Shown: piece by piece, positions 20,891 to 34,208 of the stretch
How positions within the stretch are numbered: position 1 is the first letter of the stretch
Layout of the letters: every line of letters starts with the position of its first letter
Assembly: GCF_963583255.1 (NCBI RefSeq)
Contig: NC_084807.1
Span: 14,221,072 to 14,285,071, forward strand
Origin: Pyrus communis
Lineage: Eukaryota; Streptophyta; Magnoliopsida; Rosales; Rosaceae
Direction: 5' to 3'
DNA: 64,000 bases
Made by a program: the position numbers and the translations under genes
Notes under the pieces: generated by a model
What the model was told of the DNA's origin: nothing
Database searches by the model: none
The model's input: the letters and a program-made list of their open reading frames with translations, nothing else

Positions 20891-22636
20891 GGCAGGGCAA
20901 ACCTGAAGAAAATGCCCAACTCTCCCTCACCTCTGAGGGCGCACTCCCAGCAAAGCCTTTCGAAATACTCAATTTTTTCTTCTTCCCCAAAGATGATACC
21001 AGATGCCTCGAGTAAAGATGACCCAGGAGGAAATACATGTGCTGATTCATGCACCGCTTCTTCAAAAGCAAAGATATCTCATATCATCAAGGTCAAAAGC
21101 AAAAGTATCTCATATCATGCTCTTTCCCTGTCTTTTTCTTTGTCCTTGTTCTCACTCGCATAGCAAAGTAAAAGAAGCAATCAGCCGGCACTTGGAGTCA
21201 ATCTTCCGATCTGGAGCCAACTGCCTGGAACCTATTCCTGATTGCTTACCTAGCGTTGCTCTCGAGTAGTCATCTTCAACGGTTGATACACTTCCGGAGA
21301 AGGGACCACTTCTGAAAAGGGGAGCGAGTAAGGCAAGTGAAAATGATACATTGAAGCATGTGGAGACAAACATAGGCTGAGTTATCCTCCAACCCTTTTC
21401 AATACGAATTGGAAAGATTGAACAAAGAAACAGATAAAAGGGATAAGCTCAGACTTTCGGGGGAGACCAAATGAACCATCATGCTGCCCAGTTCAAGAAG
21501 TAGCACAAAGGAAAATCAACGATGGGCAGAAACCAGTTCAAGAGTAAGCCTGTGGAATCACAAAGATCAAAAGCCTCAATGCAATTACCAAGGAGAAGAT
21601 GGAATTTACACTCTATAACCAGATTTGCGTCTCTAAACTCTTCTCTTTGTTAATTACATTCTGCCATGTTTAGTATGTTTAAGTGCTTTTTGTGTATTTA
21701 CTTATGCTTTGTGTGAATCTATGCTTAAAACATTGAGGACAATGTTTGATTTAAGTGTGTGGGGGGGTAACTAAGTATGTTGATGCAAATTCGTTGAATT
21801 TTATCACCCATAACTTCAAGTGTTGTTCCTTGCTGTTTTAAATGTTTTTAAGGTGTTTTTAAACTGTTTTAGCGTGTTTTGTTTTATAACTCCGAAAATC
21901 ACATAAAAATTTGAAAAACATTTTTTTGAAAAGCCTAAAAAGAGTGTTTTGAGTTGTTTTTGTGTCTTAGGGAACCTTCCAACGTTATGATGAGGATTTG
22001 GTTTGTAATTGCATGACTGTTAAAAAGAGTTATAAACATGGATGAAAGTTTGATTTACTCTTGGTATATGTTTAGTTATGGTTATAATGTATGACTTCAC
22101 ATGCAATCATAAAAGAAAAATTCGTTTTTGTAACATGCTTGAAGGAAGGAACTCATAATAACGCTACATCCCTGTGAGACTCGAGCCATTACCTTCTTTG
22201 GAGAGTTATATTCTGTGATTCTTTGTTTTCTAAAGTTGTTGCATGATCTCATTATTCCTTGCTTGGTTGCTACTTAGAAGGCGTTTCATCATATAGTTCC
22301 AAATGCTAGAACTCATGCCCATTTCATTCAAAGCATGTTATTGATTTGCATAACACATATTCAAGAAGAAGTTGTGTAGTGACCACCACCATAGCCAAAT
22401 AGCCTTACTTCCCATACTTCGTATATGTTGTAAGTTTAAACCCCGTTGAGCCTTGTTTAGCCTTTATTCTTTGTTTACCCACATTTTCCTCACCTAGCCT
22501 AATTTAGGACAATCCCCACCCTTGTTCTTAAAAGATAGTGAGCATGACTTAATTGAATTCCTTTTGAGTTACATTATGAAAGAAAATAAGTGTGGGGGAG
22601 AGAATGTTTAAGTGTTGATGTTTTGAGATTCAAAAG

Positions 22637-22678
<42 letters not shown>

Positions 22679-23423
22679 AAAAAATGAAAGAATAAGTGAT
22701 TGAAGAAAGGTTCCAAAACACCAATTCTGGGTGTAAATTGTCTAAACTCTCCCTTTTTGTTCAAAAGTTGAGTTTTCATTCAAAAGTGAATTCTAAGTTG
22801 ATTCAAATGCTTTGCTCACTATTTCTTTAAAAACCTTTGTTTTCCATATCCCTTCTTTGTTATCCACATACCCCAAGCCCCGTTACAACCCTTGACTTCT
22901 ATCTTGAGTGTTGTGTATTTCAATTTGTGGAGTTTGAACTTGGTATGGGCTTATGGTGTCACTGGTTCTCGCGTCTAAGTAGTAGCATTCCATTCATGAG
23001 ATCATATCTAAACATGCTTATTAACTCCAAAAAATGCTTTCCTTATTATAACATATGTGAGTGTTCGTCTACATGTTTACATCAATCTTCTCACATATAC
23101 CTAGTGTAGGGTGTGTAGTCAGAAAATCTGTGTGAAAAACGAGAGTACATCTTGTAAGAAATTGAGGGAATTCTCTAAGGCATGTTACTACATTCAAACC
23201 ATGGTTTTAAATGCTTAATTGTGAACTAGTATGTGGTGACTATGAGTAAGAATGTACTTAAGTGTAAAGATGGCTCAAATCTGTGAGAATAATGATTTTT
23301 AATTTGTCATGTGCATTGGAAGTTCCTGATACGATTGTTGGAAGGTGTAGGTTGTGTTTTGTTCTTTTTGTTTTGTTTTTCTGTTTTGCTCAAGGACTAG
23401 CAAAAGCTAAGTGTGGGGGTATT
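20891..23423 (+). other. 3' non-coding internal region of element B
   Basis: Colinear with A's region. Polypurine-like tracts lie at about 21757-21768 and 22590-22602, a long A-run at about 22637-22676, and the final polypurine tract (gctaagtgtgggggtatt) at about 23406-23423. No convincing gene. Confidence 0.7.
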
Positions 23424-25385
23424 TGATAGGAGCATATTTATGCGACTTAAATGGCTTGTTCTCGTACATTTACGTTATGTTTCTTTAGTTATTTAGTTCT
23501 TTATGCTTCTTTTGTGTGTTTTCAGGTTCTAAGGCCAAAGTATGCAAAAGGATGCCTTTTGGAGCCTTTTGGAGCAAATTAGAGATTGGAATGGATATCA
23601 TATGCTTGGAGCCAAAAGGATGGACGAAATTGAAAACTTGAAGTAGGAAAGTTAAATCCTAAAAAGACCTCATGTTTGAGCATCATTGAAAACTCCTACG
23701 CATTTTAGAACACAAAAACAACATTCCTAGCAACCTTAGGACATTGTCGTGTGTTTCCTTGTGTCTCCCTTCCTTGCCATGCAAGGAAGGGCTTTGTTCC
23801 CTATTTTAAATACTTAAACACTACCACTTATCATTCACCACATATCATTCACCACTTACCATATCATACATTCATTTATCACTTATCATAATCATTCACT
23901 TATCACTTAACATATCATACACTTATCACTTATCACTCATAATCACCTACAACATCCACCTACTTCACCTACAACATCCACCTACTTCACCTATAACATC
24001 CACCTACTTCACCTACAACATCCACCTACTTCACCTACAAATGACATAGCCATATGTTCCCTCCACTACTCCTATAAATACCCTTGCATTCAATTCACAT
24101 CTCAACATCTCATTTCATACACAACACATTACAAACACATTCTCCCTTCCCTAACCGTGAGTCCCCCTTCCACCACTCCTCATCCATTTCCATAATCCCC
24201 CAAACCTCACCTTAGACCTTGTGCTACAACAACGAGGAAGATAAGAGGGCCTAAACGTTCATACAATTCAAGTTTGAGTTGTTGGAATGTTTAGGTGTTT
24301 CTTTGATTTCAAAGTTTAAATTTAATTCTCTTTGTTTTGTACGTATGAGGAATGGAAGAGAAGAGTGCCTAAACGTTCATACAATTCAACTTTGAGTTGT
24401 TGGAATGTTTAGGCGTTTCTTTGATTTCAAAGATATGAGGAACTAAACCCCCTTTAGCTAGGGGGTGATTCGAAACTATGTTTATATTTGCAATATGAAT
24501 TGATTAACTTTCGTTGGAATTTCATAAGTTGTGGATTCAATTTGTTTAACCGTTTGATTGATAACTTATTTATGAATGTTTATTAAGAATGCGCGCTTAA
24601 TTTTCATGCATGAATATGACACTAGAATATAAGTGAATTTCACCTAATCGTTATGAACTTATATTCACAAGTAGTGGAGGTTGCTTATAAACAATCGCGT
24701 TAAATGAATTCTTGGCACGAGTTTCATGCTCATCATAGTAACGAATGCCTCGTCAACACTTATAGTTTTCATAATGCTTAATGATCTTTGATTGTATCTT
24801 TATTGTGCTTTTCACGTAAAGGACTTTTGGAGAATGTGGTGAATTGCGTTGCGCTAACCCATCCAATTCATTAACTTAAGGAAAACTTGACGGTTAATTT
24901 AAGCGGACCTAATTAACCCGGGGCGTTGAGTTTCATAATTTATCGAAAGACCAACTGAGAATCAATCTTGTATGCAAGTGTAACATGTGTGGAGAAGAAC
25001 CCCTTGGCTATTCCATCATCCATATTTTATTCACATTCATATTTACATTCTGTTTTAATTGCAATTTGTTCATTTAGTTTAATTTTGTCAAAACCTAAAT
25101 CCCCCTTTACTTTAATGTCAAATTAGTTAGAAATCAATTTAGTTTGTGTTTTTAAGAGTTTTGAGTCTTTTGAACTTGTTAGAATCTGTTTAGTTTATGT
25201 TTTAAAGTATTTTTGAATTCTTTGAGTCTAGTTTAGTGTTTTAAACTTTATTTTACGTTTCTGAGTCAGTTTCCAAGAGATTTGCAATCCCTCCTAATCC
25301 CCGGTCCAGAACGATCCCTACTTATACTTATACTACAAATCGACAAAAAGAGGGTTTAATTTGTATGCGTATAATTCTCGCATCA
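23424..25385 (+). repeat. 3' LTR of element B
   Basis: 1962 bp, TGATAGG to CTCGCATCA. TATA box at 24073-24080. U3 differs from A: it has a 22-bp minisatellite and fewer CATGCA motifs. The end is fused directly to LTR K in the opposite orientation, giving a head-to-head junction. Confidence 0.93.
23945..24040 (+). repeat. 22-bp minisatellite in U3
   Basis: About four units of ccacctacttcacctacaacat. The reverse complement recurs in I's 3' LTR (about 55083-55218) with more units, including shortened ones, so copy number varies between LTRs. Confidence 0.85.
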
Positions 25386-27694
25386 ATGCGAAAATAGTTA
25401 AGCACACAAATTAACCCTCTTGTTGTCAAATTGTAATAAGGATGCAAGTAGGGATCGTTCTGGACCGGGGATTAGGAGGGCTTGCTAAAACCTCTAAACT
25501 GACTTAAAAACATAAAAACAAAGTTAAAAAACGTTCACAAAGACTCAAAGGACTCGAAACAAGTTCAAAAGACTCAAAACTGCCTAAAAACACTAACTAG
25601 GCAGTTTCTGACCTTAAACACAATTTTGGACGAATTTAAGATTATGGTTTGATTCAAAACACTTTAAAACACAAACTAAACAGATTCTAAACACTATAGA
25701 ACAAGAAAGTAAAGAGGGGGGGGGGGTTCTAATTTGACGAAAATTGAAATAACAAAACATGTTATAAAACTAGGTAGATTGTAAAACGAATTTTTGGAAA
25801 CAAGATGATGGATGGATTAGTTAGAGGTCCATTCTCCACACATGACACATTTGTATATGAATCAATTTTCCAATTGCTTTTCACTAACTATGATGCTCAA
25901 CACCCCAAGTTAATTGTGATGCACTAATTAACTCTTAGATTTCCTTATGTCATTGAATTGGATGATGCATGTGACAATTCAAATTATTCTCCAACGGTCC
26001 TCAACATGAATGCATAGAAAAGATACAGTGAGAGATCATTATGTTCCATGAAAATCATAAGTGTTGACGAGGCAATTGTAACTATGAATGCATGATACTC
26101 TTGCCAAGAATTCAATTAACGCGGTTGTGACTAGCAACCTTCACTACTCATGTTTATAAACTTGTGATGATTATGTGAAACTCGTTTATAAACTAGCATC
26201 GAGTTCATGCATGAAAATTAAGTATGCATCCTTAATCAACATACAAAAACAAGTTTTGAATAAAACAGATAATTGAATTGCAATCACAACTTAACAAATC
26301 ACAATTGGAAGAAATCAATTCATATTTCAAACATGTTCATGGCTTCAAACTTTACCCTAACTAATTAGGGGTTTAGCCACTCATGATTACAGCAAACTCA
26401 GAAAGTAATAACAAAGTAAACATTGAGAACAAGATCGAAGTACACCTAAGAACGCTCCAATCTGCAAGCACGAAACGTTCAAGGTCTCCTTCATCTCCTA
26501 ATTGCTGCGGCACAAGAGGTTATTGTGAGTTTAGGGGGTTATGGATGATGCAGAATGATGGATTTAGGGTTGGGATGGATGTAGGGGACGGCAAAGGTTG
26601 GTTTTGGGCAGAAAATATGGAGAATGATGAAGTATGGATGTGTTAGAGGGATGGGATGATTTTCTGGCATGAATGGTGAATGAATCAATGAATTTGTGGC
26701 TGCAACAAAGAGGTTTTATTATAGGATTTCAGGAATTAAAACCCTAGGTTATTTAGGTAATCAGAATTTAAGTCAAAAGCTTTTAGAAATAGGAAATCAA
26801 ATCAGAAATTTAAAGGAAACTACCTAAAAGTTGCGGCAATGGCATAAAACACAAAAGGAATGTGTTTTAATGCAATGAAATAGGAAGAAACCATCTCCCT
26901 TGCACGGCAAGGAAGAGGAAAGGTCAAGGGAGGTGCGGCTGTGATATAGGAAAGGTTTAAGTGTCCTAAAACTAAAGGAAACAAGGTTCCCTTGCACTGC
27001 AAGGGATGATGCTAAAGGGAAGGTTTGACATGGTGCACGGCAAGGCTTGCATAGGAAATAAGTAAGTGTTTAATTCCCCAAATCCATTCTAAGAATCAGG
27101 AATTAAGTTAAATCCCTTTAGAATATGTAATTGAAATCAGGAATTTAAGGAAAAGGGCTAAGTCTTGCGGCAAAGGGAGGAAAAGAAGGGGAAAGTGCAA
27201 TTAAACTTGCAGATTTTGAGTGAAAGGGAATGTATAGGTGCGGCTAAGACTTTTAAGAAAGGGATTGTGACATAGTCTTGCAGATTTTGGGAGAGAAAAG
27301 GAAGGTAAGGTGCGGTACAATTTAGGGCATGTCTAGGGCTTCTAGAACATGTGATTTAGGCAACCAACATTATTTGGAAACTTCAAAAATGGACACCTTC
27401 ACAAATGGAAACTCCCAATAATGGAAACTGGTTTCCAATTCTTGATTCCTCCTTCTTCCTTCGATTCTAGGCTCACTTGATCTTCAATTTCGTCCAACAC
27501 TTTGGCTCCAAGCATAAGCTATCCATCTTTAGCCCAAAAGTGCTCCAAAAGACTCCAAAATGCACTTCTTTGCTCTTTTAGCCCTTAGAACCTGAAAACA
27601 TACGAAAATGGCTTAAAAGACTAAAATAACTAAGGAAACACAACGTAAATGCATGAGAACAAGCCAATTAAGTCGCATAAATATGCTCCTATCA
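25386..27694 (-). repeat. LTR K, minus orientation, inserted in element C gag
   Basis: Begins atgcgaaaatag, lacking only the initial TG that is presumably left of B, and ends in ATGCTCCTATCA at 27694. An older subfamily: its terminus resembles LTR F (tgatgcgaaaat) and it is diverged from the A/B/D LTRs. It carries the reverse-complement U5 segment ccggggattagg near 25459. No internal region is attached on the right, so it is a solo LTR or the 5' LTR of an element whose body lies left of the window. Confidence 0.8.
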
Positions 27695-27896
27695 AGGACT
27701 TTGAGAAGAAAAAGGAAATTGCAAGAGTCTAATCCTCCTAGTCCCGAACCTGAATTAGAAGAGCAAGAAGTTGAGGTTGAAGAGGAGCCCACGGCAAGGT
27801 TTGAAGAGGAAGTACCGACCATGGCAGCGGACAATCGAACCATGAAGGAGCTTTCTGCCTCGGGTTTGGACAATGCAACCTCTCTTTGCATCCAAT
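27695..27896 (+). pseudogene. Element C gag fragment 1
   Basis: Translates to a segment matching Gag residues about 19-87 of A: RTLRRKRK..., an acidic Pro/Glu stretch, then [18 protein letters not shown] and SLCIQ. The beginning of gag has been displaced by LTR K and the end by the Copia-like solo LTR. It continues at 29691. Confidence 0.85.
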
Positions 27897-29690
27897 TGTT
27901 GGAAATGTGCCCTAAAACCAATCATATGATGATACTTTATGGACATTTAACATGTTAAACTAATCTAGTTTAATATTAAGGGAAAACATTATTGTTTGAG
28001 CCGTCTCATATAAATGTTATATGCTTAAACGATAAGTCCAAGGAATATGTGATTGGAAGAATGCGATCTAAAGAAGTTAGATTCATGAGACCATTCTTTC
28101 GTTGACACATCCTAAACGTTCCTGATCATAGGATTGTCAATTGGGCATTGACAGTCCGTTAAGATCAGTACGTGCTATGTCTTCTCTCAGGGAGAGTGAC
28201 TAGTCTCGAGTCATTGGTGTGTGTGACATCAAGACAAGTACGTAGGTGCTCAATAGAGAATGAGTTCACTGAACACGATCAACGAAGAGTTCTCATATTC
28301 ATGTCACATGAGAACTCATGGTTGGGATAATGCAAATTAGTCTTTTGACCTGAGGCATCACAGTTGTCTTGTGGTTAGGTCCTTAATCTTTGATTATGTC
28401 AAAGTCACTCCATCAGGAGGGTGTCCATGGCATCGTTGGGGTTAAGCCACTTAGCCATGGAGGCAAGTGAATGCGCAACAAGGGATCTTTAACCTTCAAA
28501 CTGTTTGAGGGAGAATACTTTATGATATGATTAAGAATCTTTGGCCAAAGTATGAATGAGATTTAGGAATGTGTTCCAAATCACATTCAAGGTAATCATA
28601 TAAGCACAAGACTCACATTGGATAGTAGACATGAATAAACTATCAAACCAAACAATGTGGTCAAGAGTATTGTATTAGAGAAAGACCGTATTGCATTTGT
28701 AATCCTAAAACTGAATAGGTTCTCCACCTCTTCTGATTAGCTTGGGTAACCATGACATGCTGCTAGGCGTCAACCATGGTTTGTGGAAGCCCTAAAAGTG
28801 TATTATCACTAACGGGAGAATTGAAAGTAAGTTTCAATTCACAATCGATTAGAAAGAGTTTTAATCGCCCACTGCCTCGCTAAAAGGAACCTAATGGATC
28901 GTTCACCGAGTAAGGTAGAGTTTGAAGAAACAACGGAGATGAGTAAGAATAATTAAATGGTTTAATTATTTATCTAAGGCTAGGATTAATTAATATGTTA
29001 ATTAATCAAACGAATAAGTTCGTTAAAGACCTCGGGTTAGTTTTGGGCCGCAAGGCCCAATGGGATTTGAATGTCAAGCCCATTAACTCAAGTTGTATGA
29101 CAACTTGAATAAACAAAGGGCTTGAAAGCCCAATAAACCTATAGGCCGGCCATGTGTAAAAGAATAGGGCTTTTGGTCCATTAGGTCACTTATTTGAAGG
29201 GACTATATAAAGGACTTTATAGCCTAAAATTTACTAAGGGTTATTTTTGGGGAAAGGATGAGAACACAAGCTCTCCTTTCTCTCTAAAATTTCGGCCACC
29301 TTGGAGGGATCATCTAGCAATCAAACTCCTCCAAGGTCACTCATTTCTTCTTCATTATGCCTTGGTGATGAATCATTAGAGGTTCTCAATTTTGGGAACT
29401 TTGGAGAAACCTTTTCATCCATCCAAATCCATGGATCTAAGATGCAAGGAATGAAGGCCCTCTCTTTGGGTGATTAGCCTTTGCTTATGCAAAGAGGAAT
29501 CTACAAAGGTATTGATTTCTCAACTCACTTTGTTTTGAGTTGAGTCTTGGTTCACCTATCTACTAGGCTTTGAATTTCATGGGTAAATGTTTTGTTTTTA
29601 AGTGCATACAAGCATGATTCCGCCTTTAATTGTTAATTGCATGCTATTGATGTTGCTTAAATGAACATGTTTTTCACAAATCTTCCTTCA
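27897..29690 (+). mobile_element. Solo LTR of a Copia-type element inside element C gag
   Basis: 1794 bp beginning TGTTGGAAATGTGCC and ending CTTCA, splitting the gag codons for CIQ and YP. Flanks are ccaat (27892-27896) and caaat (29691-29695), a 5-bp target duplication with one mismatch. Unrelated in sequence to the Athila-like LTRs. The TGTTGGAAATGTGCC start is typical of large Copia (Maximus/SIRE-like) LTRs, but the assignment is by family knowledge only. TATATAA at 29204-29210 is its likely TATA box. Confidence 0.75.
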
Positions 29691-31069
29691 CAAATACCCT
29701 AAGGCAGCCCCTGAGAAGACCGATGAATTTGAGTTGAAGTCCAGTTTGCTACATCATATACCCAAGTTCCATGGGTTATCAATGGAGGACCCCAATAATC
29801 ATTTAAAGGAGTTCGAAGTAGTATGCTCAAGTATGACACCAGTGAACGTGGACAGCAACATATTGAAGATGAAGGCTTTTCCTTTTTCTTTGTTGGAGAA
29901 GGCCAAGGATTGGTTGTATGAGTTGGCACCCGAAACTGTCACATCATGGGAGAGTATGAAGTGAGCCTTCTTAGAGAAGTTCTTTCCGACATCATGAGTC
30001 ATTCTTCTTTGCAAGAAGATTAGTGGAATTCAGCAAAACCAAGGTGAATCTTTTCCAACTTATTCTGAACGTTTTAAAACCCTTGTTGCTTTATGTCCAC
30101 AGCACCAAATGAAGGAGAAGCTTCTTCTTCAATATTTCTACGAAGGTCTCTTACCAATTGAACGTCAAATGTTGGATGCATCCGCGGGAGGAGCTCTAGT
30201 GGACAAGACACCCTTGGATGCCAAAACTCTCATTGCTAATCGAGCACTCAATGCCCAACAATATGAAGGTGTTGGGCAGAGAGACACCCCACGGCCACAT
30301 CATGTAAATGAGGTAAGTTCTATTTCTGAGTTACAATCCCAAATGGCTAACCTTACGTCTATGTTATCGCAGTTTGTTGAAGGCCCCAAAATGCAAGGAA
30401 CTACAATCTGTGGTGTATGCTCCATTCAAGGACACCAATCTGATCAATGCCCTCAATGAATTGAGAATAGAGGGTGGGAATCTGCCAATGCCGTGGGTTA
30501 TGGGAGTCAAAACCAACCAAAGGGTGATCCTTTCTCTAATACATATAATCAGGGATGGCGTGACCACCCCAATTTCAGATGGAGAGATGCACCACAACCT
30601 ACCCAACAAAGTGGATTCCGACAACCCCCGGGTTTCTTTCCAAGGCCAATGGAACCACAACCACCTCCTCAAGCACAATCATCCCAAACCAACTCAGGTA
30701 CGTCTTTGAATGACGATAAAACATATCAGTTATTAACCACAATGGCACAGGGAATGCAGAACCAAGCAAAGGAGGTTAATGAGCTAAAGAAGCAAATGGG
30801 CCAAATTGCAGAATTTTTGGGACAATTTCGTGAAAATGGTAAGTTACCAAGCACTACGGTCATCAATCCCAAGGGTGGTTTCGAATCTGCAAAAGCTATC
30901 ACACTAAGAAGTGGAAAAGAAGTGGGAAGCAAAGCACATGAACCTGCCCAAAACAAGCAAGATGAGAAGATACAAATTGAAGAAGAGGAGCAATCCTACC
31001 CCACGGCAAGGGTAGCACCACCCATGCCGTAGCCATCCAAGCACTCCCATCCGTCTACCTCAGGTAATT
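29691..31069 (+). pseudogene. Element C gag fragment 2
   Basis: Continues Gag from about residue 88 (capsid [39 protein letters not shown] knuckle [14 protein letters not shown]; Gln/Pro-rich spacer; ITLRSGKEVG). All in one frame but with four in-frame stops (TGA 29962, TGA 29995, TGA 30457, TAG 31030). Diverged from A and D throughout, so C is an older and dead copy. Cut at 31069 by element D. Confidence 0.88.
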
Positions 31070-33419
31070 TGATGCGAGATTTACTTGACACTCAAATTAA
31101 ACCCTCGTTTGACAATTGTAGTAGAATGGATAAGTGAGGGATCGTTCTAGACCGGGGATTAGGAGGGCTTGCTAAAACCTTCTAAATTGACTTAAAAACA
31201 TAAAAACTAAATTAAAATACTCTTAACAAGACTACTAGGACTCAGAATGGCTTTGAAAAACTCAAATTGTCTAAAACAATCAAATTGACTCAAATAGAAG
31301 CTAGAACTTGATTTAGACGAATTTGCAAGTGTTTATGACTCCAAAAGCTTAAAGATACAAAAATAAAACAAATACGAATGATTAAGACTTAACAAAATAG
31401 GGGGGGAAATTGTGGTTGGACGATATTAAATTAAATGGACAGAATATAATTAAAGGCAAAATGTAAATATGAATGTGATAAAAATATGGATGATGGAATA
31501 GCCAAGGGGTTCTTCTCCACACATGTTACACTTGCAAAACAAAATTGATTCTCAGTTGGTCTTTCGATAAGTTGTGAAACTCAATGCTCCAAGTTAATTA
31601 GATCCACTTAGATTAACTTTCAGATTTCCCTAAATTCGTTGGATTGAATGGAATACGCATTACAACCAAATTATTCTTAATCAAAGTCCCTAACTATGGA
31701 ATACGCATGATAGAGACATTCAACAAAGATCATTAAGTTCAACGGAAATCATAAACATCGACGAGGCATTCGTTACTATGGAATACGCATGAAACTTATG
31801 CCAAGAATTCATTTAACGCGATTGTTTATAAGCAACCTCCACTACTTGTGAATATAAGTTCATAGTGATTAGGTGAAATTCACTTATATTCTAGCGTCAT
31901 ATTTATGCATGAAAATTAAGCTTGCAATCTCAATGAACATACATAAATAAGTTATCAATCAAACAGTTAAACGAATTGAATCCACAACTTATGAAATTCC
32001 AACCAAACGTAATCAATTCAAATTGCAAATATAAACATAGTTTCGAATCACCCCCTAGCTAAAGGGGGTTTAGTTCCTCATAACTTTGAAATTAAAGAAA
32101 CACCTAAACATTCCAACAACTCAAACGTGAATTGTATGAACGTTTAGGCACTCTTCTCTTCCCTTCTCATACGTACAAAACAAAGAGAATTAAATTTAAA
32201 CTTTGAAATCAAAGAAACACCTAAACATTCCAACAACTCAAACTTGAATTGTATGAACGTTTAAGCACTCTTTTCTTCCTCGTTGTTGTAGCACAAGGTC
32301 TAAGGTGAGCTTTGGGGATTATGTGAAGTGTTTTGGAGGGATGGGAAGTGGTTGGATAGTGGCTGCAATGAAGGAGAAAAACTGCACAGAAAATGGAAGG
32401 GGAATTGCGGCAATGGATGTGTATTTGTGTTGTGTGAAGTGTTGTGAATGGAAATATGAGATATGAATTGAATGAATGAATGCAAGGGTATTTATAGGAG
32501 TAGTGGAGGGAACATATGGTTGTTTGTTTAAGATGCAAGTGGCTAATTAATGATGGAAAAGTATGTGATTTAAAGGATGCAAAGTGAATGAATCATGAAT
32601 CATTGTGGATGAAAGGTGGAAGTGCATGTGTTGATGACTAGGTTAGTGGGTGGAAATCTGAAAATGGCATATAGGAATGGGAGCTCACGGTTTGAATGTG
32701 TAAAGTGTGTGTGAATGCATGTGAAGATGCAATAAATAATGCATGTAGGGTTAGGAAATAATGAAGAAATGCATGTGAGATGTTTGGAAAGGAAATGGGA
32801 ACCCATGGCAATGAAGTTGTTTTGTGTTGTGAATTATGATGAATGCATGTGAGTTAAAGAGGGAGAATGTGGTGAAATGATGAAGTAGGAAGGTGGAATT
32901 GCATGTGAGATGTTTGGAAAGGAATAAAGAATGAATGGTGGAAATGTGAGTGAATGATGTGCATGTGTGAGAATGCATGTGGAATTAAGAGGAGTATGGA
33001 AGTGAAATAAATGAATGATATGTTAAGTGATAAGTGAATGATATGTGGTGAGTGATAAGTGAATGGTTTGATAAGTGATAAATGAATTAGTTTAAAGGGC
33101 TAGGGTTTAAGTACATAGAATGGGCCTAAAATAGGTTGGTTTGTATGGCATAATGTGTTTGATTGGGCTAGAGCCATTGTTTTGTGTCTTCAAGTGCATA
33201 CAGGGCCTTCAAATTCGTCCATCCTCTTGGCTCCATGGATAAGCTATCCAATCCATGCCCAAAAATGCTCCAAATGGCCTCAAAATGCACTTTCTTGCTC
33301 CCTAGGCCCTTAGAACCTGAAAACACACAAAAGAAGCATAAAGGACTAAAATAACGAGAGAAACATAACGTAAATGCACGAGAACAAGCCATTTAAGTCG
33401 CATGAATATGCTCCTATCA
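31070..33419 (-). repeat. 3' LTR of element D
   Basis: 2350 bp. Differences seen from the 5' LTR: T at 31866 (C at 44159), T at 32899 (A in 5' copy) and G at 33205 (T at 45498). It carries the minus-strand CATGCA cluster, TATA box and duplicated hairpin. Confidence 0.95.
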
Positions 33420-34166
33420 AATACCCCCACACTTAGCTTTTGCTAGTCCTCGAGCAAAACAGAATAAAAACAAATAAACAAAACGACACTAAACACGTAA
33501 AACACAACCTAAACCTTCCAACAACCGTCTTAGGGATTTCCAATGCACATGACAAGTTAAAAATCATCATTCTCACAGATTTTAGTCATCTTCACATTTA
33601 AGTACATTCTTAATCATAGTCACCATATACTAGTTCACAATTAAGCATTTAAAACCATGTTTTGAATGTAGTAACATGCCTTAGAGAATTTGCTCAATTC
33701 CTTTCAAGATATGCACTCAATTTTTACTCAGATTTTCTAACTACACACCCTAATCTAGTCATATGTGAGAAGATTGATGTAAACATGAAAACGACACTCA
33801 CATATATGTATCACAAAGAACGCAAATTCTGGAGTTAATAATCAATTTTAGATATGATCTCATGAATGGAATGCTACTACTTAGACGCGAGAACCAGTGA
33901 CACCATAAGCTCATACCAAGTTCAAACTCCACAAATTGAAATACACAACACTCAAGATAGAAGTCAAGGGTTGTAACGGGGCTTGGGGTATGTGGATAAA
34001 GAAGGGATATGGAAAACAAAGGTTCTTAAAGAAATAGTGAGCAAAGCATTTTAATCAACTTAGAATTCACTTTTGAATGAAAACTCAACTTTTGAACAAA
34101 AAGGGAGAATTTAGACAATTTACGCCCATAATTGGTGTTTTGGAACCTTTCTTCAATCACTTATTC

Positions 34167-34208
<42 letters not shown>

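Larger units (their letters stand above)
16777..25385 (+). mobile_element. Element B: non-autonomous Athila-like derivative
   Basis: Order: remaining part of 5' LTR, tRNA-Asp PBS, a 444-codon remnant frame, A-tract, intact antisense ORF, non-coding region, polypurine tract, complete 3' LTR. Capsid core, CCHC knuckle, protease, RT, RNase H and integrase are all missing, so it must depend on enzymes from relatives. Its 3' LTR ends at 25385 and the next bases (atgcg, predicted target duplication) are the start of LTR K lacking its first TG, so B inserted 2 bp inside K. Confidence 0.88.
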
